Source: Fibrella forsythiae
GTDB lineage: Bacteria > Bacteroidota > Bacteroidia > Cytophagales > Spirosomataceae
DNA: 40,533 bases
Assembly: GCF_017353175.1 (NCBI RefSeq)
Contig: NZ_JAFMYW010000019.1
Span: forward strand, 1-40,533
Direction of reading: 5' to 3'
The notes under the pieces are model-generated. The model did not search any database and was not told the DNA's origin. It saw nothing but the letters and a program-made list of their open reading frames with translations. Positions 32,228 through 40,533 of the stretch are shown here, in pieces (within the stretch, counting starts at the first letter, position 1; each line of letters opens with the position of its first letter). A program made the translations under genes and the position numbers.

Positions 32228-32698
32228 ATGATTACTAGTCCACTCCACGTCCTGCTTGTCGATGATGATGAGGAGGATCAACAACTCGTTGCTCAGGCCC
32301 TGACCAGTGCTATTGACCAGATTACCGTCCAGCCGCTGAGCTCGGGGCAGGCGCTGATTGACTGGCTAGCCCAGCAGCGTAGCACGGTCGGCCCCAGCTC
32401 TGAGCTCGCGCCGGTCACCATCATTTTGCTGGATATGCACATGCCTACATTGAGCGGGCTGGAAACGCTGGATTACCTGGGTGATATGAGCCAGCTCCCG
32501 TATATGCCCGTGGTGATGCTGACCGCCTCTATGAGTGATCAACTCAAGTTAGAAGCCTACCAGCGGGGCATTCACCTGTTTATGCTCAAACCAACGGGAT
32601 CACACGGCTTTTACCGGGTCGTCGAGGCCATTAAGTTATGCTACCGGGATGCCCTGCGCGTTCGGGAGCGGGATCGGCTACGCCGCGATTTTCACTAA
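32228..32698 (+). CDS. CheY-like single-domain response regulator
   Basis: A 156-residue receiver-only protein: acidic cluster VDDDEED (11-17), phosphoacceptor Asp69 in ILLDMHMP, Thr99 in MLTAS and Lys121 in MLKP. No output domain follows; the end is a charged helix. Such 'rcp1-type' regulators relay phosphate to another protein, here possibly an unseen hybrid kinase or the LytS-type kinases of this window. It is transcribed alone. Confidence 0.88.
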   Translation: MITSPLHVLLVDDDEEDQQLVAQALTSAIDQITVQPLSSGQALIDWLAQQRSTVGPSSELAPVTIILLDMHMPTLSGLETLDYLGDMSQLPYMPVVMLTASMSDQLKLEAYQRGIHLFMLKPTGSHGFYRVVEAIKLCYRDALRVRERDRLRRDFH

Positions 32699-32984
32699 CC
32701 TGGTCTATTGAGCTTTATTAGTCCCATTGCCTCCGGGTGCTGCGTCCCCTGAAGATCGGAAGAGGTGGCCTGGCCTGCCAACCGATCACCGCTGCTGGTG
32801 CCTAGTTGACAGTTTATCCTCAGGCTGCGTGGAAGGACTGGCACTGCCACTCTTTTTCATACAAGTAAAATATATAATTGGGGCACACCAGGAGATAACA
32901 ACCAAAATAGGCCCGCCAAGCTGCGCTAAACCGGCTAAACAAATGGGTTACCTGCCTGTTTATAATACAAACAAAACATACGCT

Positions 32985-33347
32985 ATGAAAATCGCAGTCG
33001 AAGAAGGACAGGACAAAGCGCTCCTGGAAGACGGTCAGCAGCCAGTCACCATTACCGCCATTGACGAGGGAGAAAGCGAATACAAGGGCATTCCCTTTTT
33101 CGCCGTCCGCTTTGAGAACGAGCAGGGCTACGTATCCCACCGCTTCTACCAGTCCCAGGCCGGTATGCCCGCCATTATCAGCTTGTTCAAGGAGGCGGGT
33201 ATTGAGGCGCAGTCCGAGAAGGAGCTGGATACCAAGCAGCTTATGGGCAAGCAGCTCACCATCGAGGTGGGCGAGCGGGCCTACAATGACCCCCAGACGG
33301 GCAATGAGCGCACCCTGAAACAGGCCATTAATTTTCTGGCCAGTTAA
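32985..33347 (+). CDS. Small DUF669-like protein (putative ssDNA-binding)
   Basis: A 120-residue protein starting at ATG 32985 (MKIAVEEGQDKALL); a longer upstream frame has no protein-like sequence. The layout (VTITAIDEGESEYKGIPFFA, then LMGKQLTIEVGERAYNDPQT) resembles OB-fold DUF669-type proteins of phages and plasmids, which are linked to recombination or ssDNA binding. The match is loose. An AT-rich promoter region lies before it. Confidence 0.5.
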   Translation: MKIAVEEGQDKALLEDGQQPVTITAIDEGESEYKGIPFFAVRFENEQGYVSHRFYQSQAGMPAIISLFKEAGIEAQSEKELDTKQLMGKQLTIEVGERAYNDPQTGNERTLKQAINFLAS

Positions 33348-33372
33348 GCGGGTCCAGGGGAGTACACCGGCG

Positions 33373-33407
33373 TGGCGCTGGGCTACCTTGGCGGCGGCCC
33401 AGCGCCA
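33373..33407. terminator. 11-bp-arm hairpin between convergent genes
   Basis: TGGCGCTGGGC (33373-33383) pairs perfectly with 33397-33407 between two convergent genes; a probable bidirectional terminator. Confidence 0.55.
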
Positions 33408-33414
33408 TCCTGCC

Positions 33415-33897
33415 TTAGGGGCGAGTGGCCGGGCCAGTGGCCAGCAGGCGGGCGGCGTGACGCCGGATCAGAACCGAGCCCGTTATTGTCGTCACCATTG
33501 TTGCCAGCAGCACCAGGGGCCAGAATTGACCCACCGGCAGGGTCCGGGTGAGGGTCTCCGCCCAGAAGGCGGCGTACAGACCCACCACTGACCAGTTCAT
33601 GAAGTAGTAATGCCAGTAGATCCAGCGGGTGATCCGGCTCCGCAGCAGGGCCGGGACCATACCGCCCGTCAGGCAGAGCAAGCTCAGGACGGCCAGCCAG
33701 TGAAAGGGCCCAAACCGCCCAAACAGGTGATAGATCAACAAAGCCGTCAGATTCAGCAGCAGCATACTGGCCAGGTAGGCGTATCCGGCCCGCTTGTGGA
33801 AGAGGCCCCCTTTGGGCCTTAGCAGCACGAGGCTACCGCTGAATAGGGCCACCAGGGCAGCCAGCAGGTGAATTAGGCCAGTGGTCGAATGAAACAT
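33415..33897 (-). CDS. DUF2306-like membrane protein
   Basis: A 160-residue membrane protein, starting at ATG 33897 (MFHSTTGLIHLLAALVALFSG). It has about four transmembrane helices and conserved-looking His/Lys positions (KRAGYAYLASMLLLNLTALL, then WYWHYYFMNWS-type segment), as in DUF2306 proteins, which may bind haem but are not characterised. The family call is from motif memory. Confidence 0.65.
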   Translation of the reverse strand: MFHSTTGLIHLLAALVALFSGSLVLLRPKGGLFHKRAGYAYLASMLLLNLTALLIYHLFGRFGPFHWLAVLSLLCLTGGMVPALLRSRITRWIYWHYYFMNWSVVGLYAAFWAETLTRTLPVGQFWPLVLLATMVTTITGSVLIRRHAARLLATGPATRP

Positions 33898-34107
33898 GGG
33901 CGTGGGCGATTGAATGCGTTCAGGTCCCAAACCTATAGCGGGCCGGTGGACCAGGCACCCTCTTTTTGACCAACCCGGCTTTTGGGGGCGTCAAGGGGGC
34001 AACCAGTGGCGTGAATGCAGGCCTGTTCCCTTGACGATTTGAGACGCGTTCTTTGGCTTGACAATGCCGCTTAGTAGCTTAGGGGCCCGTAGTCTTCCTA
34101 ACTGCTG

Positions 34108-34827
34108 ATGCTTCTTGTCGCCTCTGTCTTATCGCTGATCGTTGGAGTCATTGGCTTTACGGTCACCAAAACCAACGCCCGCTACCTGCTCTCGGGCTAC
34201 AACACCCTGTCGGAGCAGGAGCAGCAGGCCCTGGACCTGGAGGCCTACCTGCGGTTTTTCAAACGCTTTCACCTGACGCTGGCCCTGAGTCTGCTGCTGG
34301 GCGTCTGGGGCCTGCGCCTGGTAAACAACAACTGGGCCAGCCTGTTTATGACCCTGTATCCGCTGGGGGCCTACGGCTACTTTCTGCTTAAAGGAGCCTC
34401 ATTTTACAAGGGATCCACCCGCCAGGGGGCAGGGACTTATCTGGCGGGCGGGGCGCTGCTACTGGTCATGGGTCTGGCGGGCAGTCTCAGGGATTACAAA
34501 AGCAGTGAGCTGGTACTGGGCCAGAAAAGCCTGGAAATTACGGGCTCCTACGGGTTGAGCCTGGCCAGAGAGCAGGTCTACGGACAGGCGCTGGTCGAGC
34601 AGCTTCCTCCCATCGCCTACAAGGTCAATGGCTTTGCGGCCGGTGATTACGCCAAGGGACGCTTCAAGGTTAAGGGCGGAGCCGTAGTCTGGCTTTTTGT
34701 CAATAAAGGGGCCGGTCCTTTCCTTCGCCTAAAGACGGCCAGGGGCGAGATCTATTACAACCACGATGAGCTGGCCATGGATGCCTTGAGCAAGCGCCTG
34801 GCGCAGTGGCTCAACGCCGGGCGCTGA
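34108..34827 (+). CDS. DUF3784-like membrane protein with PH-like C-terminus
   Basis: A 239-residue protein. Residues 1-115 hold about four transmembrane helices, with the signature GYNTLSEQEQQALDLEAYLRF between helices 1 and 2, characteristic of DUF3784. Residues about 130-239 are soluble and beta-rich (LVLGQKSLEITGSYGLSLAR, VWLFVNKGAGPFLRLKTARG), resembling a bacterial PH-like domain. Function unknown. A short hairpin (34825-34858) follows before the convergent gene. Confidence 0.65.
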   Translation: MLLVASVLSLIVGVIGFTVTKTNARYLLSGYNTLSEQEQQALDLEAYLRFFKRFHLTLALSLLLGVWGLRLVNNNWASLFMTLYPLGAYGYFLLKGASFYKGSTRQGAGTYLAGGALLLVMGLAGSLRDYKSSELVLGQKSLEITGSYGLSLAREQVYGQALVEQLPPIAYKVNGFAAGDYAKGRFKVKGGAVVWLFVNKGAGPFLRLKTARGEIYYNHDELAMDALSKRLAQWLNAGR

Positions 34828-34970
34828 CTCAGTACGCCCGTAGCAGTGTCCCTGAGTCACTAATCAACTAGCGGCTACAGCTATCCTGCCATAGGCTTCC
34901 TCTGGCGCGTCTTGGGCCTTACCTGTCCGCCGCTTGTAGCAAGTCCTGGTGGCCTACGCAAGGCCGCCGA

Positions 34971-35315
34971 CTAAGGCGTGGCGATTGATGATATACTCAA
35001 ATAATAGTAGCGATAGCCCACCGGACCACCCGTTGACTGCTCGTCGGCGTAGTAGGTGCCGCTAAAGCGTACCTTGGTCAGTTCCTTCTGGTACTCAGCG
35101 GGTAGATTACAGGTGAGTCCCATATCGGCCGAGTCCATGCTGGTGGCCACCTGAATGCCGTAACTTCCTCTAGCGCGGTCGTAATAAACCGTGCCCAGCA
35201 GCTGGGTTGCCTGGCCAGCCAACGCCCCCGCGTTAGGACAGGCCGGGGCCAGGTCTTGCTTGCAGCCATCCGAAAGCAGCAGTATCCCCAGCGATAAAAG
35301 GAGAACAGATTTCAT
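34971..35315 (-). CDS. Small lipoprotein
   Basis: A 114-residue lipoprotein: leader MKSVLLLSLGILLLSDGCKQ with a lipobox (SDGC, Cys18). The mature part has two more Cys (in ACPN and LTCN) that may form a disulphide, and beta strands (VRFSGTYYADE, YRYYYLSISS). Family not recognised. Confidence 0.65.
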   Translation of the reverse strand: MKSVLLLSLGILLLSDGCKQDLAPACPNAGALAGQATQLLGTVYYDRARGSYGIQVATSMDSADMGLTCNLPAEYQKELTKVRFSGTYYADEQSTGGPVGYRYYYLSISSIATP

Positions 35316-35690
35316 TGATTTTGTTCGTTACCCACTACCATGACCCCGCCTCCTGCCAATGGGTTGGCAAGAGGCGGCCAACATTTCGTTTTCCTGTCCT
35401 TGCAGCTGGCAGGCGCAAGGTCTCTCTTCGACCATTACAGTTCTGATAACCACTACTGGGTGGGGGCCAGAACTCCAGCGTTCAGCCTTATGATTTCCAC
35501 CGCTAACACCAGGTAAGGTCCCCTGGGCGTACTCATTCGTCCGAAATTGGGTATTTGCGCTAGTTTTGGGCAGTTTACGCTATTCGTTGGGCTATCTGCG
35601 CGGGGAATACTCCGCGCATCAATGGGACCTTATACGCCCGAAAATTTCCCCGCCTCGTTTATATTGGGGCCTTTGCCACCCGCTTACCCT
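35316..35690. repeat. Divergent intergenic region with 14-bp-arm hairpin
   Basis: Arms 35346-35359 and 35364-35377 pair over 14 bp with one mismatch, 30 bp upstream of the lipoprotein start. The flanking genes diverge, so this is more likely regulatory than a terminator. Nothing else recognised. Confidence 0.45.
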
Positions 35691-36995
35691 ATGCCTCCAT
35701 CACCCGCTTACCAAGCACGGGCCGTTTTGATGCTCAGTTGCCTGCTGCTTGCCACCCTCTGCCCGGCCCAGACCAGCCAGTACCTGGCTGATCTGGCCGC
35801 CCTGAAAACGGTGCTGCAACAAACCCGCTCCTACAAAGCCCAGATCCGGGGCGACAAAGAGCGGGCCTACCAGGCCCTCTACCGGCAGTTGGCCCTGGAT
35901 ACGGTCAGCGATCCCCGTAGCCTGCGCTACTTTACCAACCTGGCGCGGCTTGTGTTCCCCCTCAGGGATAACCACCTGGGCTTCCACCAGACCACCGACT
36001 TCAAACAGTTCAGCACTCAGGCCCGCATCGATAGTTTTACGACCACCCGCGAGTTTAAGGCCTACCCGCGCTACGTCATCAACCTGGATTCGCTAAGGGG
36101 CAAGCTAAGGGGAAAGCCCCTGGATTCCCTGGCGGGCATCTACCACTACGGGGAGCTCTATTCGGTTGGTGTTTTCGGCAGTGGCCCCGGGGAGTACACC
36201 GGCGTGGTCCTGGAGTCAAAGACCAGGCTCTGGCAGCCAGGCCAGATCGCCCTGCGTTTGTACGCCCATGCGCCCGGCCGCTACAAGGCTATCTACGGCC
36301 ACCCGCTCTTTAAGATCCTGATGCTTCAGCCCGTGGAGCGCTACGTCAATCACTCGCTGGTTAACTCCAGCTTTTACGGCTCTTCCTACGAGGGGGTCTA
36401 CGCCAAAGAGCCCGGCCAGCCCCCTTACGTTACCCTGCCCCGGCGGGGGCCTAAGTTTGCCTTCCGTGACCTGGACCAGAAGGTGCAGTACCTGTTGATC
36501 CGCAGCTTTCAGCAGGCCAACGCCCGCAGGTCCCGGGCTTTTTATGATTCGGTGCGTCAGGTGCTCAGGGCTCCCAATCTGATTGTGGATCTGCGCGATA
36601 ACGAAGGCGGGTCCGATAAGGAGGCCAGAAAATACGTCAAGCTCCTAAGGCGGTACGCCCGGCAGGGCCATCAGCTGTATGTGCTGCTCAATAATGGCAC
36701 GCTCAGCCAGGCGGAGATTCTTACCCTGAAGCTGGCGGGCCGCCGGGGCGTGCGGACAGCGGGGCAGACGACCCGGGGCATGCTGGGCTACGGCAGCAAC
36801 TACGGCCGGATGCAGAAATTGCCCAGTGGCCAGCTGGAGATCTACCCCACGGACATGGATAACGGGGCCAGACTGCTGCGCTACGAGGATTACGGGGTGG
36901 AGCCCCAGCTGGTGCTTCGCCCCGACTCCAGCTGGATCGATCAGCTACTGAAGATTATCCACGCTCAAGAAGCTGTGACGATGTACCGGCAATGA
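35691..36995 (+). CDS. Secreted S41-like peptidase
   Basis: A 434-residue protein starting at ATG 35691, giving a signal peptide (AVLMLSCLLLATLCPAQ). It resembles the S41 peptidase at 14490: NLARLVFPLRDNHLGF near the N-terminus, LIVDLRDNEGG and VLLNNGTLSQAEILTLKLAG, with Ser339 in the nucleophile position. The final domain differs. S41 peptidases cut at C-terminal tails; whether this one is active cannot be decided. It lies 22 bp before a secreted protein gene, a likely operon. Confidence 0.8.
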   Translation: MPPSPAYQARAVLMLSCLLLATLCPAQTSQYLADLAALKTVLQQTRSYKAQIRGDKERAYQALYRQLALDTVSDPRSLRYFTNLARLVFPLRDNHLGFHQTTDFKQFSTQARIDSFTTTREFKAYPRYVINLDSLRGKLRGKPLDSLAGIYHYGELYSVGVFGSGPGEYTGVVLESKTRLWQPGQIALRLYAHAPGRYKAIYGHPLFKILMLQPVERYVNHSLVNSSFYGSSYEGVYAKEPGQPPYVTLPRRGPKFAFRDLDQKVQYLLIRSFQQANARRSRAFYDSVRQVLRAPNLIVDLRDNEGGSDKEARKYVKLLRRYARQGHQLYVLLNNGTLSQAEILTLKLAGRRGVRTAGQTTRGMLGYGSNYGRMQKLPSGQLEIYPTDMDNGARLLRYEDYGVEPQLVLRPDSSWIDQLLKIIHAQEAVTMYRQ

Positions 36996-37017
36996 GCTAA
37001 GCTTATCCTACTACTCC

Positions 37018-37773
37018 ATGATCACACCAGTCCACACGCGCATGCTGATTCAATGGCTTGTCCTCCTGCTGATCAGCGCGGGTAGCCTGCCAGCCCAGGC
37101 CCAATCCGGCACGGTTACCCAGCACACCCAGGAACGTGCCCTGCCCACTGGGCTGAGCCTGCCCACGCTGATTGTCGGCCATGGCACCCCCAGGGGCAGC
37201 GTGATTGGCACTCCCTACTTAGACAGTACCTGGCAGCGGGGCACGATCCGCTTTTACCGGCCCCTTAGCCCAGTTACCAGCGTTGATTCGCTGGCCCAGG
37301 TGCTGATACGGCTTGATCTGTCGACCTACGACACCGAAGTCAAGGCCAGTGCCCAGAACATTCGGCTGGCCAAAGCAGCCAGCGTTCGCTCGATCCGGTT
37401 TACGGACGCTCAGACCGGCCTGTACGTCAACACCCGCGACTACGCGCCCCTTCCCAGCCCCCTGACGGGTTTCTTCGAGCAGGTAGCGGTAGGTTCCTTG
37501 ACGCTGCTTTACTACCCGTATCTCTACCGCATCAAGGCCAACTATAACGTGGCCATGGGCACGGGGTCCGCTCAGGATGAGCTGCTGCACAAGCAGGCCT
37601 GGTACGTGGCTGAGAAGGGGCAGGTACGGCCCTTCTCACCTGGCAGAAAGGCGCTGCTTGCCCTGATGGCGACCAGGCAAAAGGAGATCGAGGCTTATCT
37701 GAAGCAGCAGCAGCCGGATCTCAAATCCCGGACGGACCTGAAGGCCCTTTTCGAGTATTACAACCAGCTGTAG
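37018..37773 (+). CDS. Secreted hypothetical protein
   Basis: A 251-residue protein with a signal peptide (IQWLVLLLISAGSLPAQAQ). The mature part is strand-rich, with repeated Thr/Val stretches and a Tyr-rich segment (LTLLYYPYLYRIKANYN). The C-terminal helix is charged (ATRQKEIEAYLKQQQPDLKS). Probably co-transcribed with the S41-like gene. No known family seen. Confidence 0.6.
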   Translation: MITPVHTRMLIQWLVLLLISAGSLPAQAQSGTVTQHTQERALPTGLSLPTLIVGHGTPRGSVIGTPYLDSTWQRGTIRFYRPLSPVTSVDSLAQVLIRLDLSTYDTEVKASAQNIRLAKAASVRSIRFTDAQTGLYVNTRDYAPLPSPLTGFFEQVAVGSLTLLYYPYLYRIKANYNVAMGTGSAQDELLHKQAWYVAEKGQVRPFSPGRKALLALMATRQKEIEAYLKQQQPDLKSRTDLKALFEYYNQL

Positions 37774-37814
37774 GGCAGCTCAAGCGACAGAGGCAGTATA
37801 GATTGCCGGAATCC

Positions 37815-38333
37815 ATGATGGGGCTCATTGCTAATCCATCAACGAAGTCTAACATAAAGCTAATTATAGAACAAATGTCATTCGAAGATTTCCTTCTGTT
37901 ACATTCAGAAAAGTCCTCTAAATTAAGCGTATTCACAGACACAGAATTTTTAGAAGATAACCGTGATGCGCCAGTTACAAACCTTCAAATCGAAGAAATT
38001 GAAAAGGAATACAATGTAGTTTTCCCTACAAATTATAAAGAGTTTTGTAAAAAGTTTGGAGGGGGATATTTTGGCTATACAATGGTGTACTCACTAGACA
38101 GAACTGGAGAATGGTTTATTTTCGATAAACTAGATGAAATCGTATCTTATGGTTATTCCTTATCAGCTAAATTTCTCCCCTTTTCAGACGACCAGACGGG
38201 AGGGATATATTGCTTCGTTCGAGAGGGGGTTGTCATAAAAGATGAACTGGTTTTTATTGATGAAGTAGAGGATATAGAAGAAATGCCTTCTTCGAACTTT
38301 ATTGAGTGTCTTCTGCAAAGAGCCTACATGTAG
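37815..38333 (+). CDS. SUKH (SMI1/KNR4) family protein
   Basis: A SUKH-domain protein of 172 residues from ATG 37815; ATG 37875 (MSFEDFLLL) is an equally good start. Motifs: the first helix NLQIEEIEKEYNVVFPTNYKE, then FCKKFGGGYFGYT, the GGG loop typical of the family, and VVIKDELVFIDEVEDI. Bacterial SUKH proteins are common immunity proteins against nuclease and other polymorphic toxins, so an orphan copy is typical of toxin-immunity loci. It opens a second AT-rich patch. Confidence 0.82.
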   Translation: MMGLIANPSTKSNIKLIIEQMSFEDFLLLHSEKSSKLSVFTDTEFLEDNRDAPVTNLQIEEIEKEYNVVFPTNYKEFCKKFGGGYFGYTMVYSLDRTGEWFIFDKLDEIVSYGYSLSAKFLPFSDDQTGGIYCFVREGVVIKDELVFIDEVEDIEEMPSSNFIECLLQRAYM

Positions 38334-38388
38334 TATAAAGAGTGTCATAGGCAAACATAACTGCACTTATACAACAGGTTTTACGGCC

Positions 38389-39258
38389 ATGAAGAAGTTC
38401 TTGTTTACTATCCTTGCTTGTTTGGCTAACGCTTTCCTTAGCTATGGCCAAGATGGCTTTGTAGCAGGTAATCCTGAGTTAGCTTATTGGCAAGTTGGTA
38501 AAGAGAAAGAAACAGTCATTGTCCTACATGGAGGTCCAGCCGCACAACACGCTTATTTAAGGCCCGAATTCGATGCATTAAGCAAAGTAGCTAAAGTCAT
38601 TTATTATGATCAAAGAGGATGTGGTAAAAGTGCTAAAGCCGATACCTATATTTGGCAGGAACACGTGAAAGATTTAAAACGAGTTATAAAAATACTTGGC
38701 CAGGACAAAAAAGTCTATTTAGCAGGCTCCTCTTGGGGAAGTACATTAGCTATGATTTATGCCTATATACATCCAGAAGATGTCAAAGGGCTAATTTTAA
38801 GTGGAACATATCGCTGGGAAGGTGAAGCCATGACCCCTTACGCCTACTCTATTTATCAAAGAGATATATTGCCATCCAGATTAGTTTCCAACAAGATTCG
38901 CCTGCGTGAGCAAAAGCTTGTCCAATACAAAGCCAAAAATGGCCAGCTTATTGACACGCTAATCTCCATTAATAAAGAGGCTGAAATCTATACAGGATAC
39001 CCTCAAACTGAAACGAGAAAGAGCTTTGTTACTGCTCCGTTAAGTGACAGCTTAAAAAAAATCATGCTTCCCGTACTTCTTTTTAATGGCACTGAACATT
39101 GCGAAATTGAGGATTGGGGGGAGCAGTATGCAAAGTTACTTCCTCAAGCAGAGCTGTATACTATAATCGGTGCCTGCCATGATCCTTGGTTCAGTAACCC
39201 CGAAAATTTTTTTAATCAATGTAAAGTATTCATTAAAAGGATCACAAACTCTAATTAA
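38389..39258 (+). CDS. Secreted prolyl-aminopeptidase-like alpha/beta hydrolase
   Basis: A 289-residue protein starting at ATG 38389 with a signal peptide (FLFTILACLANAFLSYGQ). Motifs: oxyanion HGGPA (47-51), YYDQRGCGKS, nucleophile elbow LAGSSWGSTLAM (Ser in SSWGS), Asp in FNGTEHCEIEDW region and His in GACHDPW. HGGP plus DQRGxG is the usual proline-iminopeptidase pattern. AT-rich codon use matches the adjacent SUKH gene, so this patch arrived together. Confidence 0.83.
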   Translation: MKKFLFTILACLANAFLSYGQDGFVAGNPELAYWQVGKEKETVIVLHGGPAAQHAYLRPEFDALSKVAKVIYYDQRGCGKSAKADTYIWQEHVKDLKRVIKILGQDKKVYLAGSSWGSTLAMIYAYIHPEDVKGLILSGTYRWEGEAMTPYAYSIYQRDILPSRLVSNKIRLREQKLVQYKAKNGQLIDTLISINKEAEIYTGYPQTETRKSFVTAPLSDSLKKIMLPVLLFNGTEHCEIEDWGEQYAKLLPQAELYTIIGACHDPWFSNPENFFNQCKVFIKRITNSN

Positions 39259-39365
39259 AATCTCTTAACATAACAATAGTTATCAGACGCTCCTTTAGAA
39301 GGTGCAATCCTTATCACTTCTTGATGAGCATCTGGATTCTGTACTTTTGATGGTTATGAAGACAA

Positions 39366-39617
39366 TCATTCTTCTTCAGTTAATTCAGAATAATAAATAT
39401 CTAGCCGTACTTTCATATCGTACCAGTCTTCTAATATAAATAAGCAAACCCTCTCTTTAACAAGTAATCTGAATATGTTGTCGATATGTGCGTCAGTCAA
39501 TTCGTCCATAGAGGCAATACGGACTAAGTTGAAAAGAGGTTGCGTGTCAACGTAAATACCTCGCGCACACTTTATAAAAGCGGGTAAAACACAAGAATAC
39601 CAGTAGTGATATACCAT
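39366..39617 (-). CDS. Small hypothetical protein
   Basis: An 83-residue protein (IASMDELTDAHIDNIFRLLV, VRLDIYYSELTEEE). Sequence is protein-like, with an acidic end. The start codon lies in the loop of a hairpin (39593-39635), so translation may be controlled or the true start may be the internal Met37. Not recognised. Confidence 0.4.
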   Translation of the reverse strand: MVYHYWYSCVLPAFIKCARGIYVDTQPLFNLVRIASMDELTDAHIDNIFRLLVKERVCLFILEDWYDMKVRLDIYYSELTEEE

Positions 39618-39635
39618 GTCACTACCGGTATTCTT
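39593..39635. repeat. 16-bp-arm hairpin over a start codon
   Basis: Arms 39593-39608 and 39620-39635 with one mismatch and an 11-nt loop that contains the ATG of the small minus-strand gene. Confidence 0.6.
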
Positions 39636-39686
39636 TCAAGAGGCGTTTTATACCTACGATTATGTAAAGGGAATAAAGAAAGATTT

Positions 39687-40121
39687 TCAAAAATATCCCC
39701 GTCCGAAGTTAGAGTACTGTATAGTCCAATTCTTACCTTCTAAGCTGTTAACATATAGATATTTGTATCCATCTCGCAATTTAAAATGAGCGCAGCCATT
39801 AGATGTGTTAATGACTATTTCCTCATTCGATTGTGCCTTTACTTTTAATTGCCCAGCTAGACCGCTTGATTTTGTAACCATGTAGCCTTTTGCCAAGGTC
39901 TTGTTAGCAACTGATACAGATACGGTGTCTTTGAAGTCAAGCTCAAATGTAAATACCCGTAGCGAGTCAGAGTTGAAAGGTTCTATGTTAGAAGGATGTT
40001 GTTCGTTAACATAGACACTCTCCGAAACAGATTGACACTGTGATTCGATTGTTGGATCACAACCCAAAAGAGTAGTAATCGAACAAATGACAGCTAAGAA
40101 AGAAGTAAGTCGTGTCATCAT
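39687..40121 (-). CDS. Small lipoprotein
   Basis: A 144-residue lipoprotein with leader MMTRLTSFLAVICSITTLLGCD (lipobox LLGC). The mature part is beta-rich (VFTFELDFKDTVSVSVANKT, LAGQLKVKAQSNEEIVINTS). Not recognised. Confidence 0.65.
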   Translation of the reverse strand: MMTRLTSFLAVICSITTLLGCDPTIESQCQSVSESVYVNEQHPSNIEPFNSDSLRVFTFELDFKDTVSVSVANKTLAKGYMVTKSSGLAGQLKVKAQSNEEIVINTSNGCAHFKLRDGYKYLYVNSLEGKNWTIQYSNFGRGYF

Positions 40122-40533
40122 ATTGAAGATTTATGGTGAGACCCATTAAACGACCTATGAGTTGTAATAAAGCTGTTATACAAGTGAAGTTATGGTTAAA
40201 AGCGTTGACTGACAAGCTATAACGTCAGTAGCCGCTTAAGCGATTAAGTGCATAAACCTTAGTTTTACAACCGTACGACGTTGGTTGTATCGTTGTAAAA
40301 TCAGCTATCGCCAGGCCTGTCGATCCCCTTTGATGTCACCCCTGGTTCGAAACGCGGTTACTACAATTGGCTGGTTGTTGCCCGTACAGGGCCGCCTTTC
40401 CCGCTGATAGTGAAGGGCCAAAAATCGGGCTAAATAAGGCGTTTTTAGCCTGTTTTACCGCCGGTTTTACGCCCTGCTGAGCCAGTATATTTCCCACAAA
40501 AGCCAGGTCAGCAGTGGATCTTCCAACTTTTCT
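40122..40533. other. Gene-poor end of window
   Basis: A small hairpin (TTTTACAAC at 40263-40271 and GTTGTAAAA at 40292-40300) is visible. An open minus-strand frame without its start runs from the window edge to a stop at 40336-40338 (ADLAFVGNILAQQGV ...). It could be the 3' end of a gene beyond the window; evidence is weak. Confidence 0.3.

Noticed and set aside
32727-32984. N-terminal extension of the DUF669-like gene
   Set aside because: The upstream 86 codons lack protein character, while ATG 32985 follows an AT-rich promoter-like region and starts the recognisable domain.

Overview
This window looks like part of a Cytophagales (Bacteroidota) replicon, most likely a plasmid or megaplasmid of a Spirosoma-like bacterium. 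Three things point to the phylum: several LytS/LytTR signalling genes, many secreted or lipobox proteins of Bacteroidota type, and start codons that mostly lack a Shine-Dalgarno sequence. Three things point to a plasmid: a RepA-family initiator, an origin with iterons and DnaA boxes, and a ParA operon flanked by palindromes next to a RES/MbcA-type toxin-antitoxin pair. I see no rRNA, tRNA, transposase, integrase or CRISPR array.

Layout. 65-8700: cell-envelope and signalling cargo (a secreted alpha/beta hydrolase, three lipoproteins, a DUF4345 membrane protein, a LytS-type kinase with its LytTR regulator, a second orphan LytS-type kinase and another lipoprotein). 8996-12760: the maintenance core (repA, iteron origin, antitoxin-toxin pair, small DNA-binding protein plus ParA, and the palindromic array). 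13003-20285: mixed cargo (orphan LytTR protein, GNAT acetyltransferase, S41 peptidase, beta-lactamase-fold serine hydrolase, NTF2-like protein, a broken XRE gene, a lipoprotein hydrolase).

20691-26053 is a clearly AT-richer island with two tail-to-tail operons. The rightward operon encodes a MazG-like NTP pyrophosphohydrolase with a MazG C-terminal domain, a thymidylate-synthase homologue, a family 4-type uracil-DNA glycosylase with an extra C-terminal domain, and a membrane-anchored dCTP-deaminase/dUTPase-fold protein. The leftward operon encodes a TIR-like protein, an Nmad2-like protein and a HEPN-like protein. This is the best candidate for an undescribed system: an anti-phage module that senses or edits nucleotides or modified bases and carries effector-like proteins. 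It is flanked by a LexA/CI-like repressor (26261-27013) with two matching 16-bp palindromic operators.

27135-31989: a tightly packed set of about twelve small, mostly unrecognised genes, many with overlapping start and stop codons, read away from that repressor. 32228-37773: a CheY-like regulator, a DUF669-like small protein, DUF2306 and DUF3784 membrane proteins, a lipoprotein, a second S41 peptidase and a secreted protein. 37815-40121: a second AT-rich patch with a SUKH (SMI1/KNR4) protein, a prolyl-aminopeptidase-like hydrolase, a small unknown ORF and a lipoprotein.

Many intergenic gaps, especially between convergent genes, hold unusually long and nearly perfect inverted repeats (up to 45-bp arms). 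All assignments come from reading translations and motifs by eye; no database search was run.
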